Shown one piece after another: positions 62,931 through 64,000 of a stretch of 64,000 bases of DNA. Position 1 is the stretch's first letter. Every line of letters starts with the position of its first letter. Where the stretch lies: NCBI RefSeq assembly GCF_963678635.1, contig NC_087067.1:46240001-46304000 (forward strand), given 5' to 3'. The notes beneath the pieces were generated by a model that did not search any database, was not told the DNA's origin, and saw only the letters and a list, made by a program, of their open reading frames with translations. Position numbers and translations under genes: made by a program. Source of the stretch: Symsagittifera roscoffensis. Lineage: Eukaryota > Xenacoelomorpha > Acoela > Convolutidae.

Positions 62931-64000
62931 TCAGCTAAACCTCGGACAACTGTCTGTTATCTGCGTTTGCAGACAATCAGGCTTTGTGACATCAATATAG
63001 GTTTTCAATATACATACTTTGACGTGGAAAACTGTACCCTCTGACGTGCACCCACCAATATTCTCCCACGTGACCAGCTAGCTAAAAGAGGTTATCCATA
63101 GAGTATATCTGAAAAATTGACCCAAAGAATTTTTTTCGCGGGTCGAACTTGGGCGCCGCTTTAATGTTTGTTTGGCCGCTACAACTACCCCCACTCTTTA
63201 AGAAAAAAAAGGAAAAAAAGATTGAATTACATTGCAGCTGGGTCCCCTATACAAACTTTTATTACCAATAATTCTCCGTAAGTTATCTTAAGAGTTGTTG
63301 CTTAGAGATGTTGTTAAGAGTTTTGATTTATATCAAGTTTTGTTTAGGTAGCTGTTGACGTTAATGGTCAGAAATTCACCTTCATAAACCATGACAACGT
63401 ATGGCTGGACACGAACGGACCAAAAAGTATCATCATGAATCCTGAACCACCTGGAAAACAACGCAAGTCGCATTTGTTTTGGCTTGTAAATTAGTACCTG
63501 GCCCAAAATACTAAGGCGATGGCGCGAGTTTTCATCAAAAACTATAGCTGTTTTGTTTTTTTTTGTCTCGCAATTATCCAAAAAACAGCGCTTATAACTC
63601 CCCTAGCAAAACTCTATAACTGTTTGACAAATATGGGTATCGTAAAGAAACTTGAAAGACTCCCAATTATTAGCAGTACAGAGTAATTGCAGAAATGTTG
63701 GACTCAAAACTATAAAAGTCTAATCTCGCGCGGCGCGGTTTTCTTTAGTAGAGGTGAAAAAAGTGAGCCCAAGTGCTATGGATTCTTTTTGCTAGTCTAC
63801 ACGTTGGATTCCATTGGGACTACTTTTTCCACGCTACATTAAATACTAAATTTCATTAACAGCTTCAGGGGTGGATTTACGGGGGAGGTGGTTTGGGGAC
63901 GCGGACGCCCCCCTCCCCCTCAGGATTTCAATCTACTGCTGACCCAAACGGTCCTCCATTTGCTAGTATTGTAGGACATCCAATTTTGGCTCACCGACGC
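62931..64000. other. Unresolved right edge
   Basis: No complete gene. A minus frame at 63333-63581 (82 codons, with LSILGQVLIYKPKQMRLALF and RWFRIHDDTFWSVRVQPYVV) resembles the C-terminal tail of a retroelement integrase, weakly. GGTCGAACTTGGGCGCC at 63144-63160 is the complement of a TGGCGCCC-type primer binding site. CAGGGGTGG at 63866 looks like a hAT transposon end. Confidence 0.35.

Noticed and set aside
63144-63160. tRNA gene
   Set aside because: Only a T-arm/acceptor-like segment is visible; no D-arm or anticodon arm upstream.

Overview
The window is repeat-dense, intron-bearing, AT-rich animal DNA, made almost entirely of mobile elements set in simple-sequence arrays. I infer a nematode: TTTTCAG-type splice acceptors are present, the Polinton gene set and layout fit, and the giant retroelement carries tandem SGNH-type domains of a kind I associate with nematode repeats. 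No species can be named. No rRNA, tRNA, CRISPR array or clear host gene is visible; one possible host exon lies at 27640-27739.

Layout. (1) 1-1682 and 24770-26851 are one (AACAAT)n array with a higher-order period, ending in (AAC)n. (2) It is interrupted by a 23.1-kb Ty3-like LTR retrotransposon at 1683-24769. Its terminal repeats differ by only about three substitutions and one 11-bp indel, so it is very young and looks nearly whole. Besides gag, protease, RT, RNase H and integrase it has three long downstream frames (about 2,900 codons together). The first of these has a coiled coil, an SGNH/GDSL hydrolase domain and a second SGNH-like domain. Its plus strand is heavily and asymmetrically enriched in the hexamer CTNGAG. 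(3) 26852-30159 is AT-rich and mostly featureless. (4) 30313-48582 is an 18.3-kb Polinton/Maverick with 6-bp target duplications (ACGGAA) and ~240-bp terminal inverted repeats that are themselves imperfect palindromes. Almost all of its genes run on the minus strand: PolB, C2H2 protein, protease, capsid proteins, integrase, packaging ATPase and small proteins. Inside it, 36179-39873 is bounded by its own ~122-bp inverted repeats and carries plus-strand genes, including a PC4-like ssDNA-binding protein and a frame with HUH-nickase-like motifs. (5) The Polinton sits in the 3' LTR of a decayed minus-strand Ty3-like element whose body is 48.6-53.9 kb. The other LTR (53700-53918) preserves an empty-site version of the Polinton target. 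(6) 54240-55289 is a LINE RT fragment. (7) 55290-61.7 kb is a decayed plus-strand Ty3-like element of the same family as the element in (5). (8) 61.74-62.93 kb is a decayed minus-strand pol fragment related to the giant element. (9) The last kilobase is unresolved.

How the parts work together. In the giant element, gag to integrase make the particle and copy and integrate the genome. The extra frames are probably expressed from a spliced or trans-spliced mRNA, because TTTTCAG acceptors lie just before the first of them. In the Polinton, PolB and integrase replicate and move the element, and the capsid, protease and ATPase genes form a virion module. The inverted-repeat-bounded insert, with possible ssDNA-handling genes, next to palindromic termini is the most unusual feature there. 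The strongest candidates for undescribed biology are the SGNH-bearing accessory module with its CTNGAG motif and the insert in the Polinton.
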